Assembly: GCA_963835165.1 (NCBI GenBank)
Contig: CAWIGD010000018.1
Location: forward strand, 268,484 to 332,483
Source: VAZQ01 sp963835165
GTDB taxonomy: Bacteria > Pseudomonadota > Alphaproteobacteria > Rhizobiales > Xanthobacteraceae
DNA: 64,000 nt
Direction of reading: 5' to 3'
Positions 8,725 to 16,972 of this stretch are shown in pieces. Every line of letters begins with the position of its first letter. Position 1 is the stretch's first letter. The notes below the pieces were generated by a model. The model made no database searches and was not told where the DNA came from. It worked only from the letters and a program-made list of their open reading frames with translations. The position numbers were made by a program, and so were the translations under genes.

Positions 8725-9834
8725 ATGCCATTTCCCACGATTTCCCGCCGCCATCTGCTGCAAGGCACCGCCGCCACGGCGCTTGCCGCGACGCTGCCGG
8801 TTCGCGCCGCCTTCGCCAAGGATACCGTCGTCGGCTTCGTCTATGTCGGCTCGCGCGACGACTACGGCTACAACCAGGCGCACGCCGCCGGCGCCGCCGC
8901 GCTGAAGAAGATGGCCGGCATCAAGGTGGTCGAGGAGGAGAAGGTCCCGGAAACCGACGCGGTCGAGAAGACCATGGAGTCGATGATCAATCTCGACGGC
9001 GCCACGCTCCTGTTTCCGACCTCGTTCGGCTATTTCAGCCCGCACGTGCTCAAGCTCGCCAACAAATATCCCAAGGCGCGGTTCGAGCATGCCGGCGGGC
9101 TGTGGACGGAGAAGGACCCGAAGAACGTCGGCAGCTATTTCGGCTATATCGACGAGGCGCAATACGTCGCCGGCATCGTCGCCGGCCACTCCACCAAGAC
9201 CGGCAAGCTCGGCTTCGTCGCCGCCAAGCCGATCCCGCAGCTCCTGCGCAACGTCAACGCCTTCATGCTCGGCGCGCGGCTCGCCAATCCGAACGCGACC
9301 TTGCAGGTGATCTTCACCGGCGACTGGTCGATGCCGGTGAAGGAAGCGGAAGCCACCAACAGCCTCGTGGACGCAGGCGTCGACGTCATCACCTGCCACG
9401 TCGACGGGCCGAAGACGGTGATGGAGAACGCCGCGCGCCGCGGCGCCATGGTCTCGAGCTATCACGTCAACGCGGCGCCGCTTGCGCCGCAGGCTCATCT
9501 CACCGGCGCCGAATGGAACTGGGAGGTGCTCTATCCGCGCTTCGTGCAGATGTACACGAAGGGCGAGACCATCCCGAACTTCTATCGCGGCGGACTCAAG
9601 GAAGGCGTGGTCAAGGTCGCGCCCTATGGGCCGAAGGTGTCCGAGGCCGCGCGCAAGCACGCCGACGACGTCAAGGCCAAGCTCACCGCCGGCGACTACG
9701 TCATCTTCAAGGGCCCGCTCAAGGACAACAAGGGCAACACCGTGATCGCGTCAGGCATCGATCGCGGCCAGACCGACGCCGAGCTCGAAAAGATGAACTA
9801 CCTGGTGGAAGGGGTCATCGGGGCGACCTCGTGA
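8725..9834 (+). CDS. BMP-family ABC transporter substrate-binding protein
   Basis: 369 residues. The N-terminus has a twin-arginine-like signal (SRRHLLQG, hydrophobic core, cleavage near AAFAKD), so export folded to the periplasm is plausible. The mature part is a basic membrane protein (BMP/PnrA/Med) fold: VVGFVYVGSRDDYGYNQAHA at the start, then the paired Rossmann-like lobes. Family members bind nucleosides, purines or related ureides. AGGAG lies 9 bases before the ATG. It is the first gene of an operon with two permeases, a hydrolase and a double ATPase, driven by a sigma54-type promoter. Given the enzymes, biuret or another small N-rich compound is the likely ligand; that is inference. 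Confidence 0.9.
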   Translation: MPFPTISRRHLLQGTAATALAATLPVRAAFAKDTVVGFVYVGSRDDYGYNQAHAAGAAALKKMAGIKVVEEEKVPETDAVEKTMESMINLDGATLLFPTSFGYFSPHVLKLANKYPKARFEHAGGLWTEKDPKNVGSYFGYIDEAQYVAGIVAGHSTKTGKLGFVAAKPIPQLLRNVNAFMLGARLANPNATLQVIFTGDWSMPVKEAEATNSLVDAGVDVITCHVDGPKTVMENAARRGAMVSSYHVNAAPLAPQAHLTGAEWNWEVLYPRFVQMYTKGETIPNFYRGGLKEGVVKVAPYGPKVSEAARKHADDVKAKLTAGDYVIFKGPLKDNKGNTVIASGIDRGQTDAELEKMNYLVEGVIGATS

Positions 9835-9957
9835 CGGCCGCGATGCGCTTGCGCGAGGTCAGTTGCAAAAGAGCGCGACAAACTGGATCTGTTCCCCGCT
9901 CTGTGCGGGTAGGAATTGCTGTGGGGGCAGTCGTTGGTTGACGCAGCTCGTGCGCTG

Positions 9958-10005
9958 ACACCGACCCCCACCCCCAACCCCTCCCCACAAGGGGGAGGGG
10001 AGCCC
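9958..10005. repeat. GC-rich palindromic repeat at a permease start
   Basis: ACCGACCCCCACCCCC followed by CCCCTCCCC-ACAA-GGGGGAGGGG. This pyrimidine-run plus hairpin is a widespread bacterial intergenic repeat; in the reading frame it encodes TPTPTPNPSPQGGGE. It lies between the binding-protein gene and the permease, or inside the permease N-terminus if a TTG at 9916 is used. Confidence 0.7.
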
Positions 10006-10023
10006 ACCAAGATCGCGGCGCCG

Positions 10024-11112
10024 TTGTCCATTAATTCTCTCGAATCGCTGCGGGCCCTGTTCACCGAGCGGCTCGGCGGCGCGGCGGAATATATCGTCAT
10101 CCCCGCGCTTGCCCTGGTGGCGGCGCTCATCGCGTTCGGGATCTTCGTCGCGCTGTTCGGCAAGAACCCGCTCGACCTCTATTTCTACATGTACCAGGGC
10201 GCGTTCGGCACCTGGTTCTCCTGGCAGAACACGCTGACCCGCGCCGCGCCGCTCATCCTCACGGCGCTGTGCACGGCGCTCCCGGCGCAGCTCGGCCTCG
10301 TGATCATCGGCGGCGAGGGCGCGCTGCTGATGGGGGCGCTGGCCGCGACCTCGACCGCGCTGCTGTTGCAGGGTGCGCCGCCGCTGGTCGTGCAGACGGG
10401 GATGGCGCTCGCCGGCATGACCGTCGGCGGCGCGTGGATCGCGATGTCCGGCGGCTTGCAGCATTACCGCGGCGTCAACGAAACCATCTCCAGCCTGCTG
10501 CTGGTCTATATCGCGCTCGCGCTGCTCAACCACCTGGTCGAGGGGCCGATGCGCGATCCGGCGAGCCTCAACAAGCCCTCGACGAGCGAGATCGGCGCCG
10601 CCAACATGATCGGCACCATTCCCGGCACCGACGTGCATTGGGGCCTGGTGTTCGGCATCGTCGCCGCGATCCTGGCCTACCTGTTGATCTTCCACACCAC
10701 GTTCGGGTTCGCGGCGCGGATTGCGGGCGGCAATGTCCGCGCCGCCAAGGCGGTCGGCCTCGGCGTCGGGCGGCTCGTTCTCATCGTCTGCTTTCTCGCC
10801 GGCGCCGCCGCCGGGCTCGCCGGCATGGTCGAGGTCGCCGCCGTGCAGGGCCGCACCAACGCCAATCTCGCCGCCGGCTACGGCTTCACCGGGATCCTCG
10901 TGGCCTTCCTCGCGCGGCACAATCCGCTCGCCATCATCCCGGTCGCCCTGCTGCTCGGCGGCATCAATGCCAGCGGCGGGCTCCTGCAGCGCCGGCTGGG
11001 CTTGCCCGACGCTTCGGTGCTGGTGCTGCAAGGCATGATCTTCGTCGCGGTGCTGGCAAGCGAAACCCTCTACGGACGCTTCCGTATCTTCCGGCCGGGG
11101 GCACGGGCATGA
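10024..11112 (+). CDS. ABC transporter permease (BMP family, first subunit)
   Basis: About 362 residues from TTG 10024. The frame is open further up to TTG 9916, but those 36 residues are encoded by a repeated element and look non-family, so I prefer the later start. Hydrophobic segments throughout match the BPD_transp_2 fold of YufP/NupP-like permeases, with the conserved cytoplasmic loop GGNVRAAKAVGLGVGR and GYGFTGILVAFLARHNPLAI. It forms the membrane channel with the product of the next gene, whose ATG overlaps this TGA (ATGA at 11109). No ATG is available near the homologous start; a TTG start is a caveat. Confidence 0.88.
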   Translation: MSINSLESLRALFTERLGGAAEYIVIPALALVAALIAFGIFVALFGKNPLDLYFYMYQGAFGTWFSWQNTLTRAAPLILTALCTALPAQLGLVIIGGEGALLMGALAATSTALLLQGAPPLVVQTGMALAGMTVGGAWIAMSGGLQHYRGVNETISSLLLVYIALALLNHLVEGPMRDPASLNKPSTSEIGAANMIGTIPGTDVHWGLVFGIVAAILAYLLIFHTTFGFAARIAGGNVRAAKAVGLGVGRLVLIVCFLAGAAAGLAGMVEVAAVQGRTNANLAAGYGFTGILVAFLARHNPLAIIPVALLLGGINASGGLLQRRLGLPDASVLVLQGMIFVAVLASETLYGRFRIFRPGARA

Positions 11113-12035
11113 CGGACGCCGGGATCGGCTGGTGGGTGGTGCCGATTGCCGTGCTCGGCGGCGCGCTGCGCGTGAGCACGCCGTTTCTGTTCGTCAGCCT
11201 CGGCGAGTGCATCACCGAGCGCAGCGGCCGCATCAATCTCGGCCTCGAAGGCAACCTGGTCATGGGCGCGATGTGTGCCTACGGCACCTCATATCTGACG
11301 GGCTCGCCCTGGCTCGGCGTGCTGGCGGCGGGCGCCTCCGGCGCGCTGCTGGGGCTGTTGCATGCCGCGATCTGCGGCTTGCCGCGGGTCAACGACATCG
11401 CCGTCGGCATCGCGCTGATGCTGTTCGGCACCGGGCTTGCATTCTTTCTCGGCAAGCCACTTATCGAGCCATCGGCGCCAATCTTGCCCGCGATCGACTT
11501 CGGCTGGTGGAGCGACATCCCGCAGGTGCGCGCCGCGCTCAGGATCAACGTGCTGTTTCTCATCGGCGTGGCGCTCGCACCGCTCCTCGTCTGGGCGCTC
11601 ACCACCAGCCGGTGGGGGCTGATCCTGCGTACCGCCGGCGAGAGCGCCGACGCCGCGCGCGCCATGGGCTACTCGGTCAATGCCATCCGCATGCGCGCGA
11701 CCATGTTCGGCGGTTTTCTCGCCGGCGTCGGCGGCTCGTTTCTCTCGCTCTACTATCCCGGCAGCTGGAACGAGGGCCTCTCCAGCGGGCAAGGCATCAC
11801 CGCGGTGGCGCTGGTGATCTTCGCGCGCTGGAACCCGATGCTGTGCCTGTGGGCGTCGCTGCTGTTCGGGGGCGCGGCCGCGCTCGGGCCGGCGCTGCAA
11901 TCGGTCGGCGTGAGCCAGGGCTATTATCTCTTCAATGCCGCGCCCTATGTCCTGACCTTGCTCATCATGGTCATCACCTGCTCGCCGAAGCGGACCCTCG
12001 TCGGCGCACCGGCGGAGCTGAGCATCACCAAGTAG
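11109..12035 (+). CDS. ABC transporter permease (BMP family, second subunit)
   Basis: 308 residues, typical of YufQ/NupQ-type permeases. The N-terminal half has the hallmark ERSGRINLGLEGNLVMGAM, and the cytoplasmic loop reads LRTAGESADAARAMGYSV, the expected ATPase-coupling region. Start ATG overlaps the stop of the upstream permease, indicating translational coupling. It pairs with that permease and the double ATPase encoded at 12729. The hydrolase gene sits between permease and ATPase genes, a layout implying that import and hydrolysis are coordinated. Confidence 0.9.
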   Translation: MTDAGIGWWVVPIAVLGGALRVSTPFLFVSLGECITERSGRINLGLEGNLVMGAMCAYGTSYLTGSPWLGVLAAGASGALLGLLHAAICGLPRVNDIAVGIALMLFGTGLAFFLGKPLIEPSAPILPAIDFGWWSDIPQVRAALRINVLFLIGVALAPLLVWALTTSRWGLILRTAGESADAARAMGYSVNAIRMRATMFGGFLAGVGGSFLSLYYPGSWNEGLSSGQGITAVALVIFARWNPMLCLWASLLFGGAAALGPALQSVGVSQGYYLFNAAPYVLTLLIMVITCSPKRTLVGAPAELSITK

Positions 12036-12048
12036 ATCCGAGGGACGC

Positions 12049-12732
12049 ATGCCCGAGCGTTACGTGAAATCCGATCCCTATCCCTGGCCCTATAACGGCG
12101 ACCTGCGGCCGGAGAACACCGCACTGATCATCATCGACATGCAGACCGACTTCTGCGGCATCGGCGGCTATGTCGACAAGATGGGCTACGACATCTCGCT
12201 CACGCGCGCGCCGATCGAGCCGATCAAGCGGCTGCTGGCGACGATGCGGCGGCAGGGCTTCCACATCTTTCACACCCGCGAGGGCCATCGCCCCGATCTC
12301 GCCGACCTTCCCGACAACAAGCGCTGGCGCTCGCGCCGGATCGGCGCCGGCATCGGCGACCCCGGTCCGTGCGGGCGCATCCTCGTGCGCGGCGAGGCGG
12401 GCTGGGACATCATTTCGGATCTGGCGCCTGGCGCGGGCGAGCCGATCATCGACAAGCCCGGGAAAGGCTCGTTCTGCGCCACCGATCTCGAATTGATGCT
12501 GCGCCTGCGCGGCGTCGAGAACATCGTGCTGACCGGCATCACGACCGACGTCTGCGTGCACACGACCATGCGCGAAGCCAACGACCGCGGGTTCGAATGC
12601 CTGCTGCTCGAGGATTGCTGCGGCGCCACCGACAAGAGCAACCACGAGCACGCCATCAAGATGATCAAGATGCAGGGCGGCGTGTTCGGCGCGGTGTCGG
12701 GGTCCGCCGCCCTGATCGAAGCGATCGCATGA
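12049..12732 (+). CDS. biuH: Cysteine hydrolase of the isochorismatase superfamily, probable biuret amidohydrolase
   Basis: 227 residues. The N-terminus DPYPWPYNG and segments GHRPDLADLP, RIGAGIGDPGPCGR and IIDKPGKGSFCATDLE closely resemble, from memory, the rhizobial biuret hydrolase. Catalytic triad candidates are D30 (LIIIDMQTDF), K136 (DKPGKGSF) and nucleophile C169 (GITTDVCVHTTM), with the spacing expected for BiuH. Reaction: biuret plus water to allophanate and ammonia; allophanate is then split by AtzF, encoded divergently at 6505. GAGGGA precedes the ATG. A closely related triuret hydrolase cannot be excluded by eye. Flanking importer genes overlap or nearly touch it, so it is part of the same operon. 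Confidence 0.85.
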   Translation: MPERYVKSDPYPWPYNGDLRPENTALIIIDMQTDFCGIGGYVDKMGYDISLTRAPIEPIKRLLATMRRQGFHIFHTREGHRPDLADLPDNKRWRSRRIGAGIGDPGPCGRILVRGEAGWDIISDLAPGAGEPIIDKPGKGSFCATDLELMLRLRGVENIVLTGITTDVCVHTTMREANDRGFECLLLEDCCGATDKSNHEHAIKMIKMQGGVFGAVSGSAALIEAIA

Positions 12733-14309
12733 CGATCGAGATCACCAAGGAGATTTCCCACCTCCCGCCGCCGGCGGTGCCGGACCGCGGACTCGGCGTC
12801 GAGGGGGTGGCGATGACCAAGCGCTTCGGCGAATTCACTGCGCTGGACCAGGTTTCGCTGAAGGTGCCGGCCGCAACGTTCCATGCGCTGCTCGGCGAGA
12901 ACGGCGCCGGCAAGAGCACGCTGGTCAAGTGCATCATGGGCTATTACCGGCCGGACGCCGGCGACATCCTGGTCGACGGCCGTGAACAGGCGATCGACAA
13001 TCCGCGTGCCGCGCACGCCCTCGGCCTCGGCATGGTCTACCAGCACTTCACTTCGGTTCCGGCCATGACGGTGACCGAGAATTTCGTGCTCGCGCGCTCC
13101 GCGCTGCCGGCGGTGATCGACTGGCGCCGCGAGACGAAGGAGCTGGAAGCCTTCCTCGCGCGCATGCCGTTTCGCGTGCCGCTGGGCGCCAAGGTCTCGG
13201 CGATTTCCGCCGGCGAGCGGCAGAAATGCGAAATACTCAAGCAACTCTATCTGCAGCGCCGCTTTCTCATTCTCGACGAGCCCACCTCGGTGCTCACGCC
13301 CGGCGAGGCCGACGAAGTCCTGGGAATGCTGCGAGAGATGGTGCGGCGCGGCGATCTCACGGTGCTGATGATCACGCACAAGTTTCGCGAGGTCATGGCA
13401 TTTGCCGACGAGGTCACGATCCTGCGGCGCGGCCGTCTCGCCGGCGTGGGCCGCGTCTGCGACCTCACGCCCGACGCCATGGCCGGCATGATGATCGGCG
13501 CGCAGGAGCTGACCAAGTCACCCGCGCGCAGCGCGACATTCGGGGCGCCACGGCTCGACGTCGATCGCCTGAGCGCGCTCGACGATGCCGGCCAGCCGGC
13601 GCTGCACGAGGTCTCGCTGACCATCAAGGCGGGCGAGATCGTCGGGATCGCGGGGGTCTCCGGCAACGGCCAGCGCCAGCTCGTCGAGGTGCTGGCCGGG
13701 CAGCGCGAGGCGAGCGGCGGCGAGATCCGCATCGCCGGCGAGCGCTACCACGCCACGCGCGAGGAGATGCGCCGCCACCGGCTGTCGTGCCTGCCGGAAG
13801 AGCCGCTCAAGAACGCGTGCGTCGCCCGCATGAGCGTCGCCGACAATTTGGCGTTCCGCGATTTCGATCGTCCGCCGCTCGCCGCCGGCGGGTGGTGGCT
13901 CCAGCACGGCCAGTTTCGCGAGCAGGCGGAACGCGGGATCGCGGGATACGGAATCAAGACCCGATCGCCCGACACGCCCATCGGCGAGCTGTCCGGCGGC
14001 AACGTGCAGCGCACCGTGCTGGCGCGCGAGCTCGGCGGCGAGGTCGACGTGATGATTGCCGCCAATCCCTGCTTCGGGCTCGATTTCGCCGCCGTGGCGC
14101 AGATTCATGCCGAGATCGTCGCCGTGCGCAACCGTGGCGCCGCGGTGCTGCTGGTGAGCGAAGACCTCGACGAGCTGCTCGAGCTCGCCGACCGCATCGT
14201 CGTCATCTTCAACGGCCGCTTCGTCTACGAGGCGCGCGCGAGCGAGGCCGATCCGCTCGACATCGGCCGACATATGGCGGGTCACGACGCGCTCGCGGCG
14301 GCGGAGTAA
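12729..14309 (+). CDS. ABC transporter ATP-binding protein, two ATPase domains (BMP family)
   Basis: 526 residues from the ATG overlapping the hydrolase stop (ATGA). Domain 1 (about 25-250): Walker A GENGAGKSTL, signature ISAGERQKCEIL, Walker B FLILDEPTSVL. Domain 2 (about 275-510): altered Walker A GVSGNGQRQLVE, signature LSGGNVQRTVLAREL and Walker B-like VMIAANPCFGLDFA. An altered Walker A in the second domain is normal for this sugar/nucleoside-type (MglA/YufO) class. It powers the two permeases at 10024 and 11109. It is the last gene of the operon; the following gene converges 22 bases later without a clear terminator hairpin. Confidence 0.93.
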   Translation: MTIEITKEISHLPPPAVPDRGLGVEGVAMTKRFGEFTALDQVSLKVPAATFHALLGENGAGKSTLVKCIMGYYRPDAGDILVDGREQAIDNPRAAHALGLGMVYQHFTSVPAMTVTENFVLARSALPAVIDWRRETKELEAFLARMPFRVPLGAKVSAISAGERQKCEILKQLYLQRRFLILDEPTSVLTPGEADEVLGMLREMVRRGDLTVLMITHKFREVMAFADEVTILRRGRLAGVGRVCDLTPDAMAGMMIGAQELTKSPARSATFGAPRLDVDRLSALDDAGQPALHEVSLTIKAGEIVGIAGVSGNGQRQLVEVLAGQREASGGEIRIAGERYHATREEMRRHRLSCLPEEPLKNACVARMSVADNLAFRDFDRPPLAAGGWWLQHGQFREQAERGIAGYGIKTRSPDTPIGELSGGNVQRTVLARELGGEVDVMIAANPCFGLDFAAVAQIHAEIVAVRNRGAAVLLVSEDLDELLELADRIVVIFNGRFVYEARASEADPLDIGRHMAGHDALAAAE

Positions 14310-14331
14310 CCCTGCCGCGTCAGATCAGCTC

Positions 14332-15969
14332 TCACATCGCCGCCAGGCGCGGCGCGATCGGCGCCGGCATCCATTCCGCCGCGATGCCGAGATCGGCCAG
14401 GATCACCTGCGCCGCGTTGTAGGCCGGAAGCCCGGTGATGTTGCCGCCGGGGTGGCTGCTCGACCCGCAGAGATAAAGGCTGGGCAGGTGGGTGCGATAC
14501 GTCCCGGCGCCGGCGAACGGCCGGTTAAAGCCGACCTGGTCGTTGGCAAAGGCGCCGACCAGCAGATCGCCCTCGCGCATATTGGGCAGGCAGCGCTCGA
14601 CGTCGAGCGGCGAGCGCGTGAAGGCGTCGATGACCGCGTCGGCGAGGTTGGGCGCGTGCTGTTGCCAGAGCTTTCGCATCACAGCGCCATGGTCGTCGCG
14701 CAGGCGGTCCCAATTGTCGGGATCGCCATGCACGCGATAGGGCAGCTTCTCCCACATGAACGCGGTGTGCCGGCCCGGCGGCGCCTGGCTCGGATCGAAC
14801 AGGGTCGGGCAGGCGCCCCACATCACCGTCGGCGGGATGGTGCCGGCCTCGTGATGACGCACGATGTCGCTGAACTGGTCCACATGGTCGAGCCCCATGA
14901 TCACCATGAACGCCTGCGCCAGCTCCGGATGATCGGCGCTCGCGCGGTAGCGCGGCGGCTCGCCGAGATTGAGGTGAAGGGCGAACAGCGGCGCCAGCAG
15001 GTTGTACTGAAAGTGTTGCGCCCGGTCGCGAATGTCGCGCGGCACCGACGCGGGATCGAGCAGGTCGAGGAATGTCTGGTGCGGATTGAGCGAGGAGGCG
15101 ACGAGGTGCCGGGCGCGGATCACCTCGCCGTCGGCGGTTTCGATCCCGACCGCGCGACCGCCCTCGATCAGGATGCGCTGGGGCTCGGTCATCAGCCTGA
15201 TCTCGCCGCCCGTTTCGCGCACCGCGCCTTCGAGCGCGCGCGCCAGCGCCGCCGAGCCGCCGCGCGACATCTGCGCCTTGGCCGGGCTCGCCAGCAGGGC
15301 GGCGATGTGATGGCCGAAGCCCGGCAGCCGCAGGTCGACCTCGCGCAATCCGTTGAAGAACAGGAGACCGGCCTTGATCGTCGGGTGTTCGAATTCCTGC
15401 TCGACGAATTGCAGCGGCGACAGTGCGCTCACCTCGAGCAGCCGCCGGCCGGCGCTGGTGCGCGCCAACAGGGCTCGCCGCTCCTGCGTCGGCAGCGGCG
15501 GCGAGCGGCCCTCGGGCGCCAGGATGTCGCGCACGATCGGCACGAACTCGTCGTGCCAGCGCCGCAGCGTGTCGGCGTCGCGGCGGCTGAAGGCGCCAAA
15601 CGACGCGATGGTCTTGTGCGGATCGGTCCACCATTCCAGCGCGCGTCCGTCGGCGGTGAGCAGCGCGACGTTGAGTTCGGGCTCGATGTAATGGGCGCCG
15701 TGCCGTGCGAGCGCGAGATCGCCGTACCACGGCATCGCGGTGATGGCGCGCTGGAAGAAGGCGTGGGTGTTGTGCAGGAAGCCGGGATGACGCGGGTCTT
15801 CCAGGGTGCTCAGTCCGCCGCCAGCGATCGGCCGGCGATCGATCGCCAACGTCTTCAACCCGGCTTTGCCGAGATAGGCCTGCAGGATGAGTCCGTTGTG
15901 CCCGGCGCCGAGGATGATGCCGTCATAGGTTGTTTGCGCCACGTCGCGACCACTATCTCGATCCGTCAT
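14332..15969 (-). CDS. Phytoene-desaturase-like FAD-dependent oxidoreductase
   Basis: 545 residues from ATG 15969; the frame extends upstream through a repeat element and is not counted. The N-terminal dinucleotide-binding motif is DGIILGAGHNGLILQAYLGK with the acidic/basic strand end LAIDRRPIAGG, and the C-terminus has YLCGSSSHPGGNITGLPAYN, both typical of the CrtI/NDP-linked amino-oxidase-like class that includes PYROXD2/RetSat relatives. Carotenoid genes are absent nearby, so a desaturase role in carotenoid synthesis is unlikely. It is the distal gene of a minus-strand series starting at 22349, separated from the upstream isomerase by about 170 bases holding a repeat. Substrate unknown. 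Confidence 0.83.
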   Translation of the reverse strand: MTDRDSGRDVAQTTYDGIILGAGHNGLILQAYLGKAGLKTLAIDRRPIAGGGLSTLEDPRHPGFLHNTHAFFQRAITAMPWYGDLALARHGAHYIEPELNVALLTADGRALEWWTDPHKTIASFGAFSRRDADTLRRWHDEFVPIVRDILAPEGRSPPLPTQERRALLARTSAGRRLLEVSALSPLQFVEQEFEHPTIKAGLLFFNGLREVDLRLPGFGHHIAALLASPAKAQMSRGGSAALARALEGAVRETGGEIRLMTEPQRILIEGGRAVGIETADGEVIRARHLVASSLNPHQTFLDLLDPASVPRDIRDRAQHFQYNLLAPLFALHLNLGEPPRYRASADHPELAQAFMVIMGLDHVDQFSDIVRHHEAGTIPPTVMWGACPTLFDPSQAPPGRHTAFMWEKLPYRVHGDPDNWDRLRDDHGAVMRKLWQQHAPNLADAVIDAFTRSPLDVERCLPNMREGDLLVGAFANDQVGFNRPFAGAGTYRTHLPSLYLCGSSSHPGGNITGLPAYNAAQVILADLGIAAEWMPAPIAPRLAAM

Positions 15970-16120
15970 CCTGAGGTGCCCGAGCGAAGCGAGGGCCTCG
16001 AAGGATGAACGGCCACGATATCGGGGGCCGTCGCCCTTCGAGGCTCGCCATGCAGCCAAGCATGCGCAGGCTGCGTAGACTTGCCTGCGTGGGCGAACAC
16101 CTCAGGGTGACGGATCGTGA
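15962..16120. repeat. Intergenic repeat with inverted arms
   Basis: Contains GTCATCCTGAGGTGCCCG near one end and CACCTCAGGGTGACGG at the other, with CCTCGAAGGATGAACGG and CCCTTCGAGGCTCGCC inside. Such elements are very common between genes in Bradyrhizobium-like genomes. It overlaps the first codons of the flavoprotein gene at 14332-15969. Confidence 0.65.
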
Positions 16121-16138
16121 GTAACGCCCGCTGCGCCA

Positions 16139-16972
16139 TTACACCACCGTCCGATGCCGCTCGATGCAGACGCGCAGGACATCGTCGGGATCGCGCTTCC
16201 ACCAATTCTCGGCGGAGAGAATTTCCACCTCGCAGTGGCCGCGATAGCCCGCGTTCTCCACCATGTTCCGGATCGCCCGCAGGTCGATGACGCCGTCGCC
16301 CATCATGCCGCGATCGAGCAGCAGATCGGTGGTCGGCACCAGCCAGTCGTTGACGTGATAGGCCAGGATCTTCGCCCCCGCGCGCGCGATCTGAGTCTTG
16401 AGATCGGGATCCCACCAGACGTGATAGGTGTCGACCGCGATGCCGACGCCTGCGCCCAGCTCGTCGCACAGGTCGTTGGCGTGCGCGAGGGTGTTCACGC
16501 AGGCGCGGTCGGCGGCAAACATCGGATGCAGCGGCTCGATCGCCAGAGGTACCTTTGCCTGTCGCGCATAGGGCAGGAGCGCGGCCAGGGCGTCGCGGAC
16601 TTGACGTCGGGCGTCATCGATGTCGCGCGAGCCTTTCGGCAGGCCGCCGACGACGAGAATGAGGCACTGCGCGCCGATCGCGGCGGCTTCGTCGACCGCG
16701 CGCCGGTTATCGTCGAGCGCGGCGCGTCGTCCTGCCGCGTCGGCGGCGGGAAACATGCCGCCGCGGCACAAGCCGGTGACGGTCATTGCGTGCGCGCGGA
16801 TGAGCTTCGCCGCACGCTCGACGCCGCAGGCCTGCACGATGTCGCGCCAGGGCGAGATCGCGGAGATGCCGGCGCGGGCGCAGCCCTCGACCAGCTCAAC
16901 AAGCGACCATGGCTTCACCGTCATCGAGTTGATCGACAGGAGCGCGCGGTCGTTCGACAGGTCGCGCATCAC
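16139..16972 (-). CDS. TIM-barrel sugar phosphate isomerase/epimerase-like protein
   Basis: 277 residues, the standard length of AP-endonuclease-2-type TIM barrels (hydroxypyruvate isomerase, IolE/IolH, tagatose epimerase class). Visible features: GISAISPWRDI at strand 1-2, LAIEPLHPM with the expected metal-ligand Glu, GIAVDTYHVWWDP, HVNDW and CEVEI near the end, each a usual position for Glu/Asp/His metal ligands. GTG 16972 or ATG 16969 could start it; either overlaps the DUF993 stop, so the two are translationally coupled. It probably isomerises or epimerises a polyol- or sugar-derived intermediate of the operon. Exact substrate unknown. Confidence 0.83.
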   Translation of the reverse strand: MMRDLSNDRALLSINSMTVKPWSLVELVEGCARAGISAISPWRDIVQACGVERAAKLIRAHAMTVTGLCRGGMFPAADAAGRRAALDDNRRAVDEAAAIGAQCLILVVGGLPKGSRDIDDARRQVRDALAALLPYARQAKVPLAIEPLHPMFAADRACVNTLAHANDLCDELGAGVGIAVDTYHVWWDPDLKTQIARAGAKILAYHVNDWLVPTTDLLLDRGMMGDGVIDLRAIRNMVENAGYRGHCEVEILSAENWWKRDPDDVLRVCIERHRTVV

